DNA of 64,000 nt from Kosakonia sp. BYX6 (GCF_038449125.1 NZ_CP151800.1:3382406-3446405); one strand, 5' to 3'; shown: positions 42,150 to 51,297, counted from the stretch's first letter. Numbers and translations: made by a program. Notes: a model not told the origin generated them from the sequence alone.

Positions 42150-43234
42150 ACTGTGCCTTTTACGCCGTGGGGTTCAGCACGCTGATACTGTACAGGCACA
42201 TTTACCGCGCCCTGCAACGTGGCCGCCGCATGCCACGGCCAACGCGGGTCGTACAGCACGCCTCGCGCCAGCGCAATCAAATCGGCCTCTTCGTGTTGCA
42301 AGATATCCTCGGCGTGTTGCGGTTCGGTAATCAAGCCAACAGCGATCACCGGCATTTTCGTATGCTGGCGCAGGGTTTTCGCAAACGGCACCTGGTAACC
42401 CGCTTTCACGTTGATACTTTGCAACGGTGAAAGACCGCCGCTGGAAACGTGGACATAATCGCCGCCCGCCGCCTCGACTTTTTCCGTCAGCACCGCCGTT
42501 TGCTCGACATTCCATCCCCCTTCTACCCAATCGGTGGCCGAAACACGAATACCGACCGCCACGGAATCCGGCACGGCATCGCGCACCGCGCGGAACACCT
42601 CAAGCGGATAACGCAGACGGTTTTCGAGGCTGCCGCCGTACTCATCATCACGCTGATTGGAAAGCGGCGAGAGGAATTGATGCAGCAAATAGCCATGCGC
42701 CGCGTGAACTTCGATGACCTCAATACCCAGTTTCACCGCGCGCAGGGCGCTGTCGACAAAGCGCTGTTTAACCCGCGCCAGGTCTTGCGTGGTCATCGCG
42801 TGTACCGGGCGTTGCGAAGGTTCGTAAGGCAGCGCGGAAGCAGATAACGTTTCCCAACCTCCCTCTTCAAGTGAGAGCTGTTTGCCGCCCTGCCAGGGCG
42901 CGCTGACAGAGGCTTTGCGCCCTGCGTGGCCTAACTGAATGCCAATCTTAATCGGCGAATAACGGCGAATATCCTCCAGCACGACGCGCAGCGCGTCTTC
43001 GGTGGCATCGTCCCACAACCCCAGATCTTGCGGGGAGATGCGCCCTTCCGGTTCGACAGCCGTGGCTTCGATGATCAGCAAACTCGCCCCCGATAACGCC
43101 AGGTTACCCAAATGAATGCGGTGCCACGCTGTCGCTTTCCCCGCCTCGGCGGAGTACTGACACATCGGCGCAATCACGATACGGTTATCCAGCGCAACGC
43201 GACCGATGCTGACTTCTGAAAATAATTTACTCAT
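42143..43234 (-). CDS. Old yellow enzyme-like ene-reductase (YqjM/XenA class)
   Basis: A 363-residue FMN barrel oxidoreductase. APMCQYSA with Cys25 and the ligand-binding HAAHGYLLHQFLSPLSNQRDD are typical of the thermophilic-like YqjM/XenA class. It reduces activated C=C bonds of enones, maleimides or nitro compounds with NAD(P)H. AAGGA precedes the ATG. It is monocistronic, and the physiological substrate is unknown. Confidence 0.92.
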   Translation of the reverse strand: MSKLFSEVSIGRVALDNRIVIAPMCQYSAEAGKATAWHRIHLGNLALSGASLLIIEATAVEPEGRISPQDLGLWDDATEDALRVVLEDIRRYSPIKIGIQLGHAGRKASVSAPWQGGKQLSLEEGGWETLSASALPYEPSQRPVHAMTTQDLARVKQRFVDSALRAVKLGIEVIEVHAAHGYLLHQFLSPLSNQRDDEYGGSLENRLRYPLEVFRAVRDAVPDSVAVGIRVSATDWVEGGWNVEQTAVLTEKVEAAGGDYVHVSSGGLSPLQSINVKAGYQVPFAKTLRQHTKMPVIAVGLITEPQHAEDILQHEEADLIALARGVLYDPRWPWHAAATLQGAVNVPVQYQRAEPHGVKGTVK

Positions 43235-43384
43235 TTCTCATCCTTATTCGGCTTTGCTAATCACTGTTCCTGACAGCACTCAACGGAAAAGATTGGGAAG
43301 AAACTTTCAGCCAATAACCCTGGCTTGTCTTTGGCGGGACGTGCCCTATTTGCCCTTTTACTTTTGCTAACTCAATGAAATATC

Positions 43385-44158
43385 TCATAGGAGTACGGCG
43401 TAATCCTGGCGGCTGACCTCGCTAAAACCGCCGATCAAAGACGTCGCACAAACATCCTGATAATGCGCATCGCTCACCAACTGCCGCAGCGCATCCCTGA
43501 TGCTTTCAAGCGTAGCGGCTGATGTTTGTTGCGCAGTGATAAGCGGTAATCCTGGGGTTAACGGGCTTTGGCCGATCACCGCCAGCCCCTGCAATACCGA
43601 AGGCGTATGGCGTTTTAGCAGCGCCCAGGTCACACAATCTATCGCCGCGATATCGGCCCTGTTTTGCGCCACATCAATGAGGGATTGCCGATGGCTACCG
43701 CTAATATGCAGCGCCGCGAAAAAGGATTCAGCATTCGGTAATTGCGCCACCATTTTGCGCAGCGCGTGATAGCCGGATTGCGAATCTTCGGCATTGCATA
43801 CCGCACGATGAGCGCGAAAATCCGCCAGCGTTTTATGATGATCGTCCTCGCGCACCACCAGCCAACTGCAATAGCAGAAACCTTCACAACCGGGCGCCAG
43901 ATAGTGAAAACACCCTACCGTCTGCACGTGTGTGAGTTGGGTAACCAGCGGGTAACCGCACGTTTGGCTGAGCAACACATCGCTGCGTTGCCAGTGCGCC
44001 TTCAGGTCATCGTGCGGCCAAATTTGCTCGACCGGGAGACCTCTGATTGCCAGCAAATCGCGCAACGCATCGCCTAAGGCGACTGTATCCGGGCGCCAAA
44101 GATCGTACATCGGCAACGCAATTTTATTCGTTGCGAGAGTTGAATCCGGGGTGTGCAT
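43385..44158 (-). CDS. PhnD-like periplasmic-binding-fold protein lacking a signal peptide
   Basis: A 257-residue protein with the phosphonate/phosphite binding-protein type 2 fold: ALPMYDLWRPDTVALGDALRD, CGYPLVTQLTHVQTVGCFHY and a hinge like AVCNAEDSQSGYHALRKMV. There is no export signal and no transporter gene nearby, so it may be cytosolic, perhaps as a sensor or an enzyme derivative. Its start lies inside the end of the desaturase gene (35-base overlap), so the two are co-transcribed. Its function is unknown. Confidence 0.7.
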   Translation of the reverse strand: MHTPDSTLATNKIALPMYDLWRPDTVALGDALRDLLAIRGLPVEQIWPHDDLKAHWQRSDVLLSQTCGYPLVTQLTHVQTVGCFHYLAPGCEGFCYCSWLVVREDDHHKTLADFRAHRAVCNAEDSQSGYHALRKMVAQLPNAESFFAALHISGSHRQSLIDVAQNRADIAAIDCVTWALLKRHTPSVLQGLAVIGQSPLTPGLPLITAQQTSAATLESIRDALRQLVSDAHYQDVCATSLIGGFSEVSRQDYAVLL

Positions 44159-45089
44159 TCACGTCCACCGCTTTGTACCAATACCGTCGTAACCATTCAC
44201 TATAGCCGCGAACCAAAAAGCCGCTATTGCGCTGCTGGTATGCGGCTTTATCACGCAGGTAAACCGTGCGTAATCCGTACCACGGCACGCCGGGCAGATC
44301 GTGATGAATAGCGTGATAATTCAGGTTGAGAAACAGAATGCGCCACGGCAGCGCGGCCTCATTGATCACCGAGCGCGCAAGCGGATCGTCGGCGGCGCGG
44401 TGTTCCAGAAAAGAGCGGATTTTGGTGATCGACAGCGCCGGGTAACTGACGCCCAGTACAAACCACAGCAGCGGAAAATCACAATGGGCGATCCACGTGA
44501 ACGTCGCGCCGAGCAGCACAGCGTGTACCAGCCACATCGCTATCGCTTTAGGTTGCCGCTGGCGAAACGCAGCGATCATGCCAGCCAGTAGTTGCACAAT
44601 ATCCAACAGCGGGGCCAGTAATAAACGGCCAGGAAAGGTATTGCGCAGTTGAATAATCCGGCGCTGCCAGCGCGTCAGGTTTTGCCAGTGCCGGGTCGAG
44701 AAATAATACGATTCCGGATCATCATCCGGCTCGGTTAATAAGTGCGTGCGGTGGTGAGCGAGATGGGAATCGCGATAGACACCATAAGGGTACCAAACGG
44801 CTAACGGCATCACGCCGAGCAGTTGATTGAACCACGGCAACCGCGTGGGGTGACCGTGGATCAATTCATGCTGGACGGACAAATACCAAGTGGTGAAGAG
44901 GATCAGCAACCCGCTTGCAGGCAGTAAACCCAGCGTTTTCCAGCACGCCAGGGTGGTAAACCAGCCGCCATAAACGGTGACTATCACCAGCCATGTCGGC
45001 AGTTCACTGCGCCAAAGCCAGCTACGGGATAACTGCACAACCGCCGCGCGTTGCTGCTGATTCAACCAGGCTGAACGGTTTGTTGTCAT
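44124..45089 (-). CDS. Membrane fatty acid desaturase
   Basis: A 321-residue integral membrane di-iron enzyme. The three histidine boxes are HELIHGH (74-80), HLAHHRTH (109-116) and NYHAIHHD near residue 258. Hydrophobic pairs lie between the boxes (LVIVTVYGGWFTTL; LLPASGLLILFTTWYL). Most enterobacteria make unsaturated fatty acids without such an enzyme, so the gene is accessory. It could act on fatty acids or related lipids; beta-carotene hydroxylase-like relatives exist. It is paired with the PhnD-like gene downstream. Confidence 0.87.
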   Translation of the reverse strand: MTTNRSAWLNQQQRAAVVQLSRSWLWRSELPTWLVIVTVYGGWFTTLACWKTLGLLPASGLLILFTTWYLSVQHELIHGHPTRLPWFNQLLGVMPLAVWYPYGVYRDSHLAHHRTHLLTEPDDDPESYYFSTRHWQNLTRWQRRIIQLRNTFPGRLLLAPLLDIVQLLAGMIAAFRQRQPKAIAMWLVHAVLLGATFTWIAHCDFPLLWFVLGVSYPALSITKIRSFLEHRAADDPLARSVINEAALPWRILFLNLNYHAIHHDLPGVPWYGLRTVYLRDKAAYQQRNSGFLVRGYSEWLRRYWYKAVDVNAHPGFNSRNE

Positions 45090-45203
45090 TTATATACACA
45101 CTCGCTGCTTTCTCTCTTCGCAGCCACGATGTGAGAGAAAGCAGGAAATGACAAAGGATTTAAATGGCGGAGCTATTGCGCGAAATCGCTAAGCGCGCCG
45201 CGC

Positions 45204-45953
45204 TTAGATTTGCGCCATACCGCCGTCAACAAACAGTTCAGCGCCGTTAATAAAACTGGCGGCATTCGAGGCGAGAAACGCCACCACTTTACCGATCTCT
45301 TGCGGTTCACCCAGGCGCCCCAACGGAACCTGCGCGGCAAGGGCGTCGAACAATCCCTGGCGTTGATCGTCTGCGACCAAACCCCCTAACCCTGGCGTGC
45401 GCACCGGACCTGGGCTGACCACATTGACGCGGATACCGCGCGCTTTGAGATCCAACGACCATGAACGGGCAAAGTTGCGCACCGCGGCTTTGCTAGCGCT
45501 ATACACGCTGAAACTGCTGGTGCCCATCACCGAGGTGGTGGAGCCGGTCAACACAATCGACGCGCCATCGACAAGCAGCGGCAAGGCTTTTTGCACCGTA
45601 AACAGCACACCGCGCACGTTGGTGGCGAAAATGCGGTCGAAATGCTCTTCGGTGATAGCGCCCAGCGGCAGCATGTCTCCGCCGCCCGCATTGGCGAACA
45701 AAATATCCAGCCGCCCTGCGCTTTTGGCGATTTGCGCGTACACCGCATCAAGATCGGCCATCACCGACGCGTCGGCGCGGATCCCCGTGGCGCGGGCGCC
45801 AATCTCGTTCACCGCCGCATCAAGTTCTGCCTGACGGCGCCCGGTGATAAACACGCGCGCGCCCTGCTCTGCCAGTTCTTTCGCGGTCGCCAGACCAATG
45901 CCGCTTGTGCCGCCCGTCACCAGGGCGATTTTTTCACTTAAGGGTTGGTTCAT
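45204..45953 (-). CDS. Short-chain dehydrogenase/reductase
   Basis: A 249-residue classical [22 protein letters not shown] binds NAD(P), with ITGRRQAEL favouring [40 protein letters not shown] with the catalytic Ser, Tyr and Lys, and the closing [12 protein letters not shown] are standard. AAGGAA precedes ATG 45953. It is divergent from a LysR gene that probably controls it. The 169-base gap between them is the regulatory region. The substrate is unknown. Confidence 0.9.
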   Translation of the reverse strand: MNQPLSEKIALVTGGTSGIGLATAKELAEQGARVFITGRRQAELDAAVNEIGARATGIRADASVMADLDAVYAQIAKSAGRLDILFANAGGGDMLPLGAITEEHFDRIFATNVRGVLFTVQKALPLLVDGASIVLTGSTTSVMGTSSFSVYSASKAAVRNFARSWSLDLKARGIRVNVVSPGPVRTPGLGGLVADDQRQGLFDALAAQVPLGRLGEPQEIGKVVAFLASNAASFINGAELFVDGGMAQI

Positions 45954-46122
45954 GTTGTGTTCCTTTATTGTTCGGATTAAGGGATGCACCTGCGGCATTA
46001 CGGGCTGCCGTCTCAGGTATGGCGGTACTGTAACGCTGGCGTTTTTATTGAAAAATAGTGAAAAATTAAAATGACTATTCACCACAGTGTATAATCGCCC
46101 TCTCTTAAACCGAGGAAATCGC

Positions 46123-47034
46123 ATGGATCAGTTACTGGCCATCCGGGCTTTTGCCCGGGTAGTGGAAGCGGGAAATTTTACGCGCGCAGCGGATTCGCTG
46201 AAGATGCCCAACGCAACGTTGAGCAAGCTGGTGCAGGAGCTGGAAGCGCATTTGGGAGTACGTTTGTTGCAACGCACGACGCGCCGCGTGACGGTGACGC
46301 CGGAAGGCCGCGACTATTATGAAAAAACCGCCCGCATCCTGTGCGATCTGGAAGATATCGACAGCGCTTTTACCGCCGCACGCAGCAAACCGCACGGCCA
46401 GTTGCGTATTGATGTAGGCGGCTCCACCGCACGTGATGTGCTGATCCCGACATTGCCGGATTTTCTGGCGCGCTACCCGGATATTCGCATCGATTTGGGC
46501 GTTTCCGATCGTTCGATCGATTTGATTAGCGACAATGTGGACTGCGTGATCCGTGGCGGCCCGCTGGACAACTCCTCGCTGATTGCCCGTAATATTGGCT
46601 TTGCGACATTGATTACCTGCGCGACGCCAGAATATTTGAAAACATTCGGCACGCCCGCGTACCCGGAAGAGCTGAAAAATGGTCATCGGCTGGTGAGTTA
46701 TTTATCGCCGCAAACGGGCAGAGCCGTGCCTTTTCGCTTTGTGCATAATGGCGAAAAAACAGAAATTAAAGTGGATCACCGAATTGGCGTTAACGAAAGC
46801 AATGCGCATTTAGCCGCCGGGCTAGCCGGGTTAGGCATTATCCAGACGTTTACTTATGCGCTTGATGACGCATTGAAAGCCGGAACATTAGTAGAAATTC
46901 TTCGTGAGTGGCGCCCCACACCTTATCCATTCCATGTGGTTTACCCGCAAAACCGCCACGTTACGCACCGTTTGCGGGTGTTTATTGACTGGTTGCTGGA
47001 AAGCTTTCCAACGAATATCAACAAAAATGCGTAG
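46123..47034 (+). CDS. LysR-family regulator divergent from the SDR gene
   Basis: A 303-residue LysR protein of the group near YafC/DmlR. The helix-turn-helix is [20 protein letters not shown] plus [20 protein letters not shown], followed by [17 protein letters not shown] and the effector domain ([35 protein letters not shown]). GAGGAA lies before ATG 46123. It is divergent from the SDR gene, the usual place for a regulator of a single reductase gene. Confidence 0.9.
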   Translation: MDQLLAIRAFARVVEAGNFTRAADSLKMPNATLSKLVQELEAHLGVRLLQRTTRRVTVTPEGRDYYEKTARILCDLEDIDSAFTAARSKPHGQLRIDVGGSTARDVLIPTLPDFLARYPDIRIDLGVSDRSIDLISDNVDCVIRGGPLDNSSLIARNIGFATLITCATPEYLKTFGTPAYPEELKNGHRLVSYLSPQTGRAVPFRFVHNGEKTEIKVDHRIGVNESNAHLAAGLAGLGIIQTFTYALDDALKAGTLVEILREWRPTPYPFHVVYPQNRHVTHRLRVFIDWLLESFPTNINKNA

Positions 47035-47089
47035 CAGGATAATAACCCCCATTATTGATAATTAACTTCCTGCGCTTCGTTGAGTGGTC

Positions 47090-47109
47090 AACTGAGAATA
47101 TTCTCAGTT
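47090..47109. promoter_or_regulatory. Perfect 20-bp palindrome (Rcs-box-like) in the gap before the H-NS gene
   Basis: AACTGAGAATATTCTCAGTT is a perfect palindrome. Its core matches the RcsAB consensus TAAGAATATTCCTA in 11 of 14 positions, and AGAATAT-Y-CTCAGTTA is shared with the box at 32039-32056. A TATATA element follows seven bases later, so it may control a rightward transcript. The 438-base gap 47035-47472 shows no convincing gene; a TATAAT at 47389-47394 may belong to the hns-like promoter. Confidence 0.55.
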
Positions 47110-47472
47110 ACGCCGTATATAAACGAAATTTTCTGTGGCTTATTGTGCTGTCATCTTCATTCTCATCATGGGGGAATGTTTAAACAAAGATTTAGCGCTG
47201 CTGAAATCGAACGCACAGATTTCCCGCGGTTATTTCTTTATAGTTTCTTAAGCATTAACTAACGCTTCAGTTAAAAATAACCCTTAAATGATACGGCCTT
47301 TACCAATGTAAAGTGTTACTAAATTTCTTATTGCGTGATAACTATGAACTCATAGGGTTGCAATTCCCTCACGCTATTTGCTAAAACGTATAATCCTAAG
47401 TTGATTTTTATGTCGTTATCACTAAAAATTAATTCCGAAAGATTTTCATTTACCCGCACACGGAGTGACGCC

Positions 47473-47877
47473 ATGTCAGAAGCACTTAAATCACTTAATA
47501 ACATTCGCACCCTGCGAGTTCAGGCCCGTGAAGTTACACTTGAAACGCTTGAAGAAATGCTTGAAAAATTGTCAGTGGTTGTTGAAGAACGCCGCGAAGA
47601 AGAATCTTCTTTACGTAAAGAACAAGAAGAGAAAGAAGCCAAACTGGCCGCATTTCGTCAAAAACTGCTGGATGAAGGTATCGACCCAACCGAACTTTTA
47701 TCCTCGTTAAAAGGACAAGCGACGAAATCCAAATCCGTTCGTGCGCCTCGCCCTGCTAAATATAAGTATATTGACGAAGATGGCACCGAAAAAAGCTGGA
47801 CCGGCCAGGGCCGTACACCGAAAGTGATCGCTAAAGCACTGGAAGATGGTAAAAAACTGGAAGATTTCGCCATCTAA
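47473..47877 (+). CDS. H-NS family nucleoid-associated protein (paralogue)
   Basis: A 134-residue H-NS/StpA-type protein. The oligomerisation domain is [20 protein letters not shown] and [24 protein letters not shown] coiled, lysine-rich linker follows. The DNA-binding domain is [20 protein letters not shown] then [19 protein letters not shown], with the AT-hook-like QGRTP. It diverges from chromosomal H-NS in the linker and end, so it is probably an accessory H-NS (Hfp/H-NS2-like). ATG 47473 follows GGAG; the frame upstream of it is not conserved. It sits in a locally AT-rich stretch. Confidence 0.92.
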   Translation: MSEALKSLNNIRTLRVQAREVTLETLEEMLEKLSVVVEERREEESSLRKEQEEKEAKLAAFRQKLLDEGIDPTELLSSLKGQATKSKSVRAPRPAKYKYIDEDGTEKSWTGQGRTPKVIAKALEDGKKLEDFAI

Positions 47878-47884
47878 CATTCGG

Positions 47885-47913
47885 GGGCGATGAATATATC
47901 GCCCTGCTTTTCC
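47885..47913 (+). terminator. Terminator of the hns-like gene
   Basis: GGGCGAT, six bases and ATCGCCC are followed by TGCTTTTCC, eight bases after the stop. Confidence 0.8.
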
Positions 47914-48027
47914 CCCCGTCGCTACATCATATTTCCTTTAGGATTATTGCTTACAGACTGCATGGTTCAGCCATATCTCAAATAACACGCAGCACAACGA
48001 TTTTTAATAGAACCGGGTAATAACGGG

Positions 48028-49920
48028 TTATAACGTTAACGCTACCATCGGATCGCCGGAGCGCGAACGCGGTTTTTCACTCACCTGTAATGCACGCCAC
48101 GTCTCGCTATTTGTAATAATCACCGGGGTTACCGGGTCATAACCGGAAGCCTGAATGCCAGCAAGATCAAACGTCAGCAGCAACTGACCTTGTTTCACCT
48201 CATCGCCCTCTTTGACCTGCACGGCAAAATAGTTTCCTTCCAGATGCACGGTATTAATGCCGACATGAATTAAGATCTCCGCCCCCGCCTTTGAAGAAAT
48301 GCCTATCGCATGCCCGCTGGCAATTGTGCTGGCGATATATCCATCAACGGGCGAATAAACGCGCCCTTCGTCCGGAATAATCGCAAAACCAGGCCCAACG
48401 ATCCCGGTTGAAAAAACATCATCATTCACTTCACAAAGCGGGATCAGTTCACCTGAGATCGGCGAGATAATGGGTTCTGACGTGTCAGAAACCGGTTTCG
48501 GCATCGCCCGTTTGCGTTCAGGGGCATTATTTTCTTCATACACTCGCAGCGTCGGCAAAGGCGGCATCGTCCGCTCATCAAATCCCACACTTAGCGTTAA
48601 TGCGAGGCTAAAGATAAATGCGAAGGTGCATCCCATAATAAAACCGAAAAATCCTTCGCCATAAAAAACAGGTAATGTCAGTAAGCCAGGTATGCCTATT
48701 GAGATAGCGGAACTTTTCGCGTAGCCGACCACACCTCCGCCAAATGCGGCAGCAATGACCGCACAGATAAACGGTTTTTTCAGCCTTAACGTCACACCGT
48801 AAATACCCGGTTCGGTAATGCCAAATAGCGAAGCAATTAAGGCGTTGCTCGCCAGCGACTTCAATTTTTTATTCCCGGTGCGCAACCGCACCGCCAGCAG
48901 CGCGCCGGAAAGGGCAAATATCGACGGGGCAGCGGCGGCTTTCAGGAAACTTTGGCCCATCACGGAAATATCGTTGAGAAACACCGGGACGGATCCCCAG
49001 TGAAGGCCAAAAAGGATCAACATCGGCCAGGCGGCGGCCATCAACGCGCTGGCGATAATCGGGCTGACGTTATAAAGCGTCGCAAGCAGCCAGGCGACAA
49101 ACTGACTGATGCCGCCTCCCAGCGGGCCGATGACCAGTAGGGTGAGCGGCACCATCAGCGTCAGCAGAATAAAAGGTGTCACCAGATCGCGCACATGTTC
49201 ATGAATGCGCCCACTCAACCATTGCTCAATAAACGACATCAACCAGACGCTAAAAATAATCGGCAGCACCGAGCCGGTATATTTCATCACCACCACCGGC
49301 AGGCCAAACAAAGTTACTCGTTGGCCGGACTCGAACAACCCGACAATAGTGGGATAAACCAACACGCCTGCGACAGCGACGGCGACATAAAGATTGGTGT
49401 TAAAGTTGCGCGCGCAGGTCATCGCCAGCAGGATGGGCAGAAAATAGAACACGCTGTCCGACGCGGCATGCAGAATAATCGCAGTGCTCAGTGTGCTGTT
49501 CAGCCACCCCGCCGCGATCATCATCGCCAGCAGACCTTTTAGCACCCCGGCCGCCGCCATCGCGCCTAATAATGGACTGAAAATCGCCATCACCAGCGCA
49601 ATACATCGCCCCGCAAAGGAATTGCTGTCGATGGGCTGCGGCTGCGCCGGCACGGTTTTTCCATCATCAAGTAAGCCGGAAATCACACCAAACGCGCGAT
49701 ACACACGCGTTATCCGATTGCCCACCACCACCTGCAACTGCTCGGGTCCATTGACCACGGTAATCACGCCATCCAGTGCCGCAAGTTCGGCCAGCTTCAC
49801 TTTACTGCTGTCGACAATTTTGAAGCGCAAACGCGTCGCGCAATGAACCACCGCCGCGACGTTACTCTCCCCACCCACCAGCCGCAGAATATTTGCCGCC
49901 AGCACGTTGCAATTGATCAT
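48028..49920 (-). CDS. Beta-glucoside-type PTS enzyme IIBCA (BglF family)
   Basis: A 630-residue three-domain permease. The IIB domain has phosphoryl Cys27 in VVHCATRLRF. The IIC domain spans about residues 105-460 with many membrane helices and the loop ALFGITEPGIYGVTLRLKKPF. The IIA domain at the end has the active histidine in EILIHVGINTVHLEG. It would phosphorylate aryl-beta-glucosides or a related sugar during entry. No phospho-beta-glucosidase and no BglG/LicT antiterminator gene is next to it. The leader holds a RAT-like element and a terminator, so an antiterminator encoded elsewhere must control it. Confidence 0.92.
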   Translation of the reverse strand: MINCNVLAANILRLVGGESNVAAVVHCATRLRFKIVDSSKVKLAELAALDGVITVVNGPEQLQVVVGNRITRVYRAFGVISGLLDDGKTVPAQPQPIDSNSFAGRCIALVMAIFSPLLGAMAAAGVLKGLLAMMIAAGWLNSTLSTAIILHAASDSVFYFLPILLAMTCARNFNTNLYVAVAVAGVLVYPTIVGLFESGQRVTLFGLPVVVMKYTGSVLPIIFSVWLMSFIEQWLSGRIHEHVRDLVTPFILLTLMVPLTLLVIGPLGGGISQFVAWLLATLYNVSPIIASALMAAAWPMLILFGLHWGSVPVFLNDISVMGQSFLKAAAAPSIFALSGALLAVRLRTGNKKLKSLASNALIASLFGITEPGIYGVTLRLKKPFICAVIAAAFGGGVVGYAKSSAISIGIPGLLTLPVFYGEGFFGFIMGCTFAFIFSLALTLSVGFDERTMPPLPTLRVYEENNAPERKRAMPKPVSDTSEPIISPISGELIPLCEVNDDVFSTGIVGPGFAIIPDEGRVYSPVDGYIASTIASGHAIGISSKAGAEILIHVGINTVHLEGNYFAVQVKEGDEVKQGQLLLTFDLAGIQASGYDPVTPVIITNSETWRALQVSEKPRSRSGDPMVALTL

Positions 49921-50070
49921 GCCACCTCCTTTTTCACAAACGACAGGAATTCGTCGAATGTCGCCTGTATCCGTTGGCTCGTCATAAAAAGCGGTCAGTG
50001 CGCAATAGCGACGACCACTTTCAAATTAATCATCCCAGGGCCGCCCAGGTTGCCACGCCGGGAAAATGGC

Positions 50071-50149
50071 AAAAAAAAACCTGATTCCCGCGCAGCCTTC
50101 ATGGTGCTGTTCGGGAATCAGGTTTCGCTCGAGTTATCGATGACGACCC
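50071..50149 (-). promoter_or_regulatory. BglG-type antiterminator site (RAT) overlapping a leader terminator
   Basis: On the minus strand, a sequence beginning GGGTCGTCATCGATAACTCG and ending AGCGAAACCT (50149-50120) fits the RAT plan: GG-YGTYA at the 5' side, an upper stem TCG/CGA and AAACC at the 3' side. It overlaps the 5' arm of a perfect 13-bp terminator stem (AACCTGATTCCCG at 50124-50112, partner at 50090-50078) followed by nine T residues. Binding of a dephosphorylated BglG-like protein would melt the terminator and allow the PTS gene to be read. Confidence 0.82.
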
Positions 50150-50173
50150 TGGGAGCTTATATACGAATCAAAC

Positions 50174-50190
50174 TGTGATGAAAATCATGA
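50174..50190. promoter_or_regulatory. Probable CRP site upstream of the PTS leader
   Basis: TGTGATGAAAATCATGA matches TGTGA-N6-TCACA with one change in the second arm. It is upstream of the RAT/terminator, where catabolite control of a PTS gene is expected. A TATATA at 50158-50163 is a possible -10, but its distance from the site is unusually short. Confidence 0.5.
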
Positions 50191-50265
50191 ACAACAGACG
50201 CAAAAATAGCACCGTCTTGATGAAGGTTTCCCGCGTCGGGATTTATCTCATCGAGGCGGTGATAT

Positions 50266-50490
50266 TTATAAATCTGCTTCTAATGCGTCCTGAATAGCGT
50301 CTGCAAGCGTCGCGACTTCCTGCGCGACATTACGTAAATCCATCTGGCTACGAATACCGGCATTGGCCGTGGTTGCTGAAACAGCGGCTTTTGAAATTTC
50401 CAGCGCCGCCTGTACAGCCAGTAAACGTTTTCTATTTTCTACGGCATCATTGCCCGTCGCTTCGTCAAGATCAAAATACCCTTCTAACAT
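50266..50490 (-). CDS. 74-residue hypothetical protein
   Basis: A small acidic soluble protein (MLEGYFDLDEATGNDAVENR, ending IQDALEADL) with a long predicted helix rich in alanine (LLAVQAALEISKAAVSATT). AAGGAG lies eight bases before ATG 50490, which is a good start. I do not recognise the family. It lies between the PTS leader and a minus-strand terminator, so it has its own promoter in 50491-50630. Confidence 0.6.
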   Translation of the reverse strand: MLEGYFDLDEATGNDAVENRKRLLAVQAALEISKAAVSATTANAGIRSQMDLRNVAQEVATLADAIQDALEADL

Positions 50491-50630
50491 TGTGTTCTCC
50501 TTAGGGTTTAACAACTCTTCGCGGGATATAACAGCATCGGCCAGCACTATAAGCAATCACAACCGTATTTGGAATTATTGAAAGCACTAATTTCGTCAGC
50601 GGTATTCGCACGAATAAAGCTTAAAAAGAA

Positions 50631-50658
50631 TAAAAAAAAGCCGCTCAAACGGAGCGGC
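50631..50658 (-). terminator. Minus-strand terminator with no obvious gene
   Basis: Read on the minus strand: GCCGCT, CCGTTTG, AGCGGC, then eight T residues. The nearest upstream feature, the tRNA, has its own terminator at 50832-50849. This one may end a small RNA or short transcript from 50660-50820. Confidence 0.75.
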
Positions 50659-50823
50659 ATAAGAACACCATCAGGGATAATAAGGTTAATGATGATAGCT
50701 ATTTAAAACATAGCTTTAGCCTGAGATTTTGCTAACAAATGAGATTTATCCTGGCGGATTGACGTTAATACAAACAATAGCGAACGTCGCGGGGGGAATT
50801 TGAACGTTTGTCTAAATAGTAGG

Positions 50824-50849
50824 CATAAAAAAGACGTCAATTGACGTCT
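50824..50849 (-). terminator. Terminator of the tRNA-Arg gene
   Basis: AGACGTCAATTGACGTCT is a perfect palindrome followed on the minus strand by a T run (TTTTTATG), 13 bases after the tRNA 3' end. Confidence 0.85.
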
Positions 50850-50862
50850 GATTATTTCGAAA

Positions 50863-50939
50863 TGGTACGCCCTACAGGGTTCGAACCTGTGACCTACGGC
50901 TTAGAAGGCCGTTGCTCTATCCAGCTGAGCTAAGGGCGC
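50863..50939 (-). tRNA. argU: tRNA-Arg(UCU)
   Basis: A 77-base tRNA with encoded CCA. The acceptor stem is GCGCCCT/AGGGCGT, the D-loop contains AGCTCAGCTGGATAGAGC, the anticodon loop CTTCTAA gives anticodon TCT (50903-50905 on the complement) and the T-loop has GGTTCGAACCC. It reads the rare AGA codon. This is argU of E. coli, called fimU in Salmonella, where it limits FimY synthesis. It lies directly before the fimY-like gene here, as in Salmonella. argU is a known integration site for DLP12; I found no second copy of its 3' end. Confidence 0.97.
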
Positions 50940-51297
50940 ATTTCGCGAAAACCCACTGTTGAGGTGGAAACGCGTGGAATTATACGGTCAGCGCCAGGTG
51001 AGTCAATGTATTTTCGGCTGGTTGCTTGCTAAGTGAACGACCGCGCACATTTTCGCGACATTCGCCTCTGTCCCCTGCGCCCTCGCCTACGCCATCGGCT
51101 TATCTCTGCCTCTCTTCTTGGGAAATATCCCATGCTCCTTTAAGTATCTGTACCTATCTCTGCGCGCTTGCGGTTGTGAGAATGGCGCCATTAATGGGAG
51201 GCATAAAACATGACGGGCGGCGTTTCTGCGCCGCTGGCACTCGTCAGGATCGATAAGTGTTTTAGCCGGAATGTTGAAATACGTTGGCGAGGGAAAA
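50940..51297. other. Gap between argU and fimY-like gene
   Basis: These 358 bases contain the tRNA promoter on the left and the fimY-like promoter on the right. I see no further gene; short open frames here lack ribosome binding sites. Confidence 0.5.

Noticed and set aside
47177-47260. 27-codon frame starting MGECLNKDLALL after the palindrome at 47090
   Set aside because: No ribosome binding site precedes it and no similarity is recognised; kept only as a remote possibility.
50863-50939. argU as an attachment site of an integrated island
   Set aside because: No integrase gene and no repeated copy of the tRNA 3' end was seen in the window.
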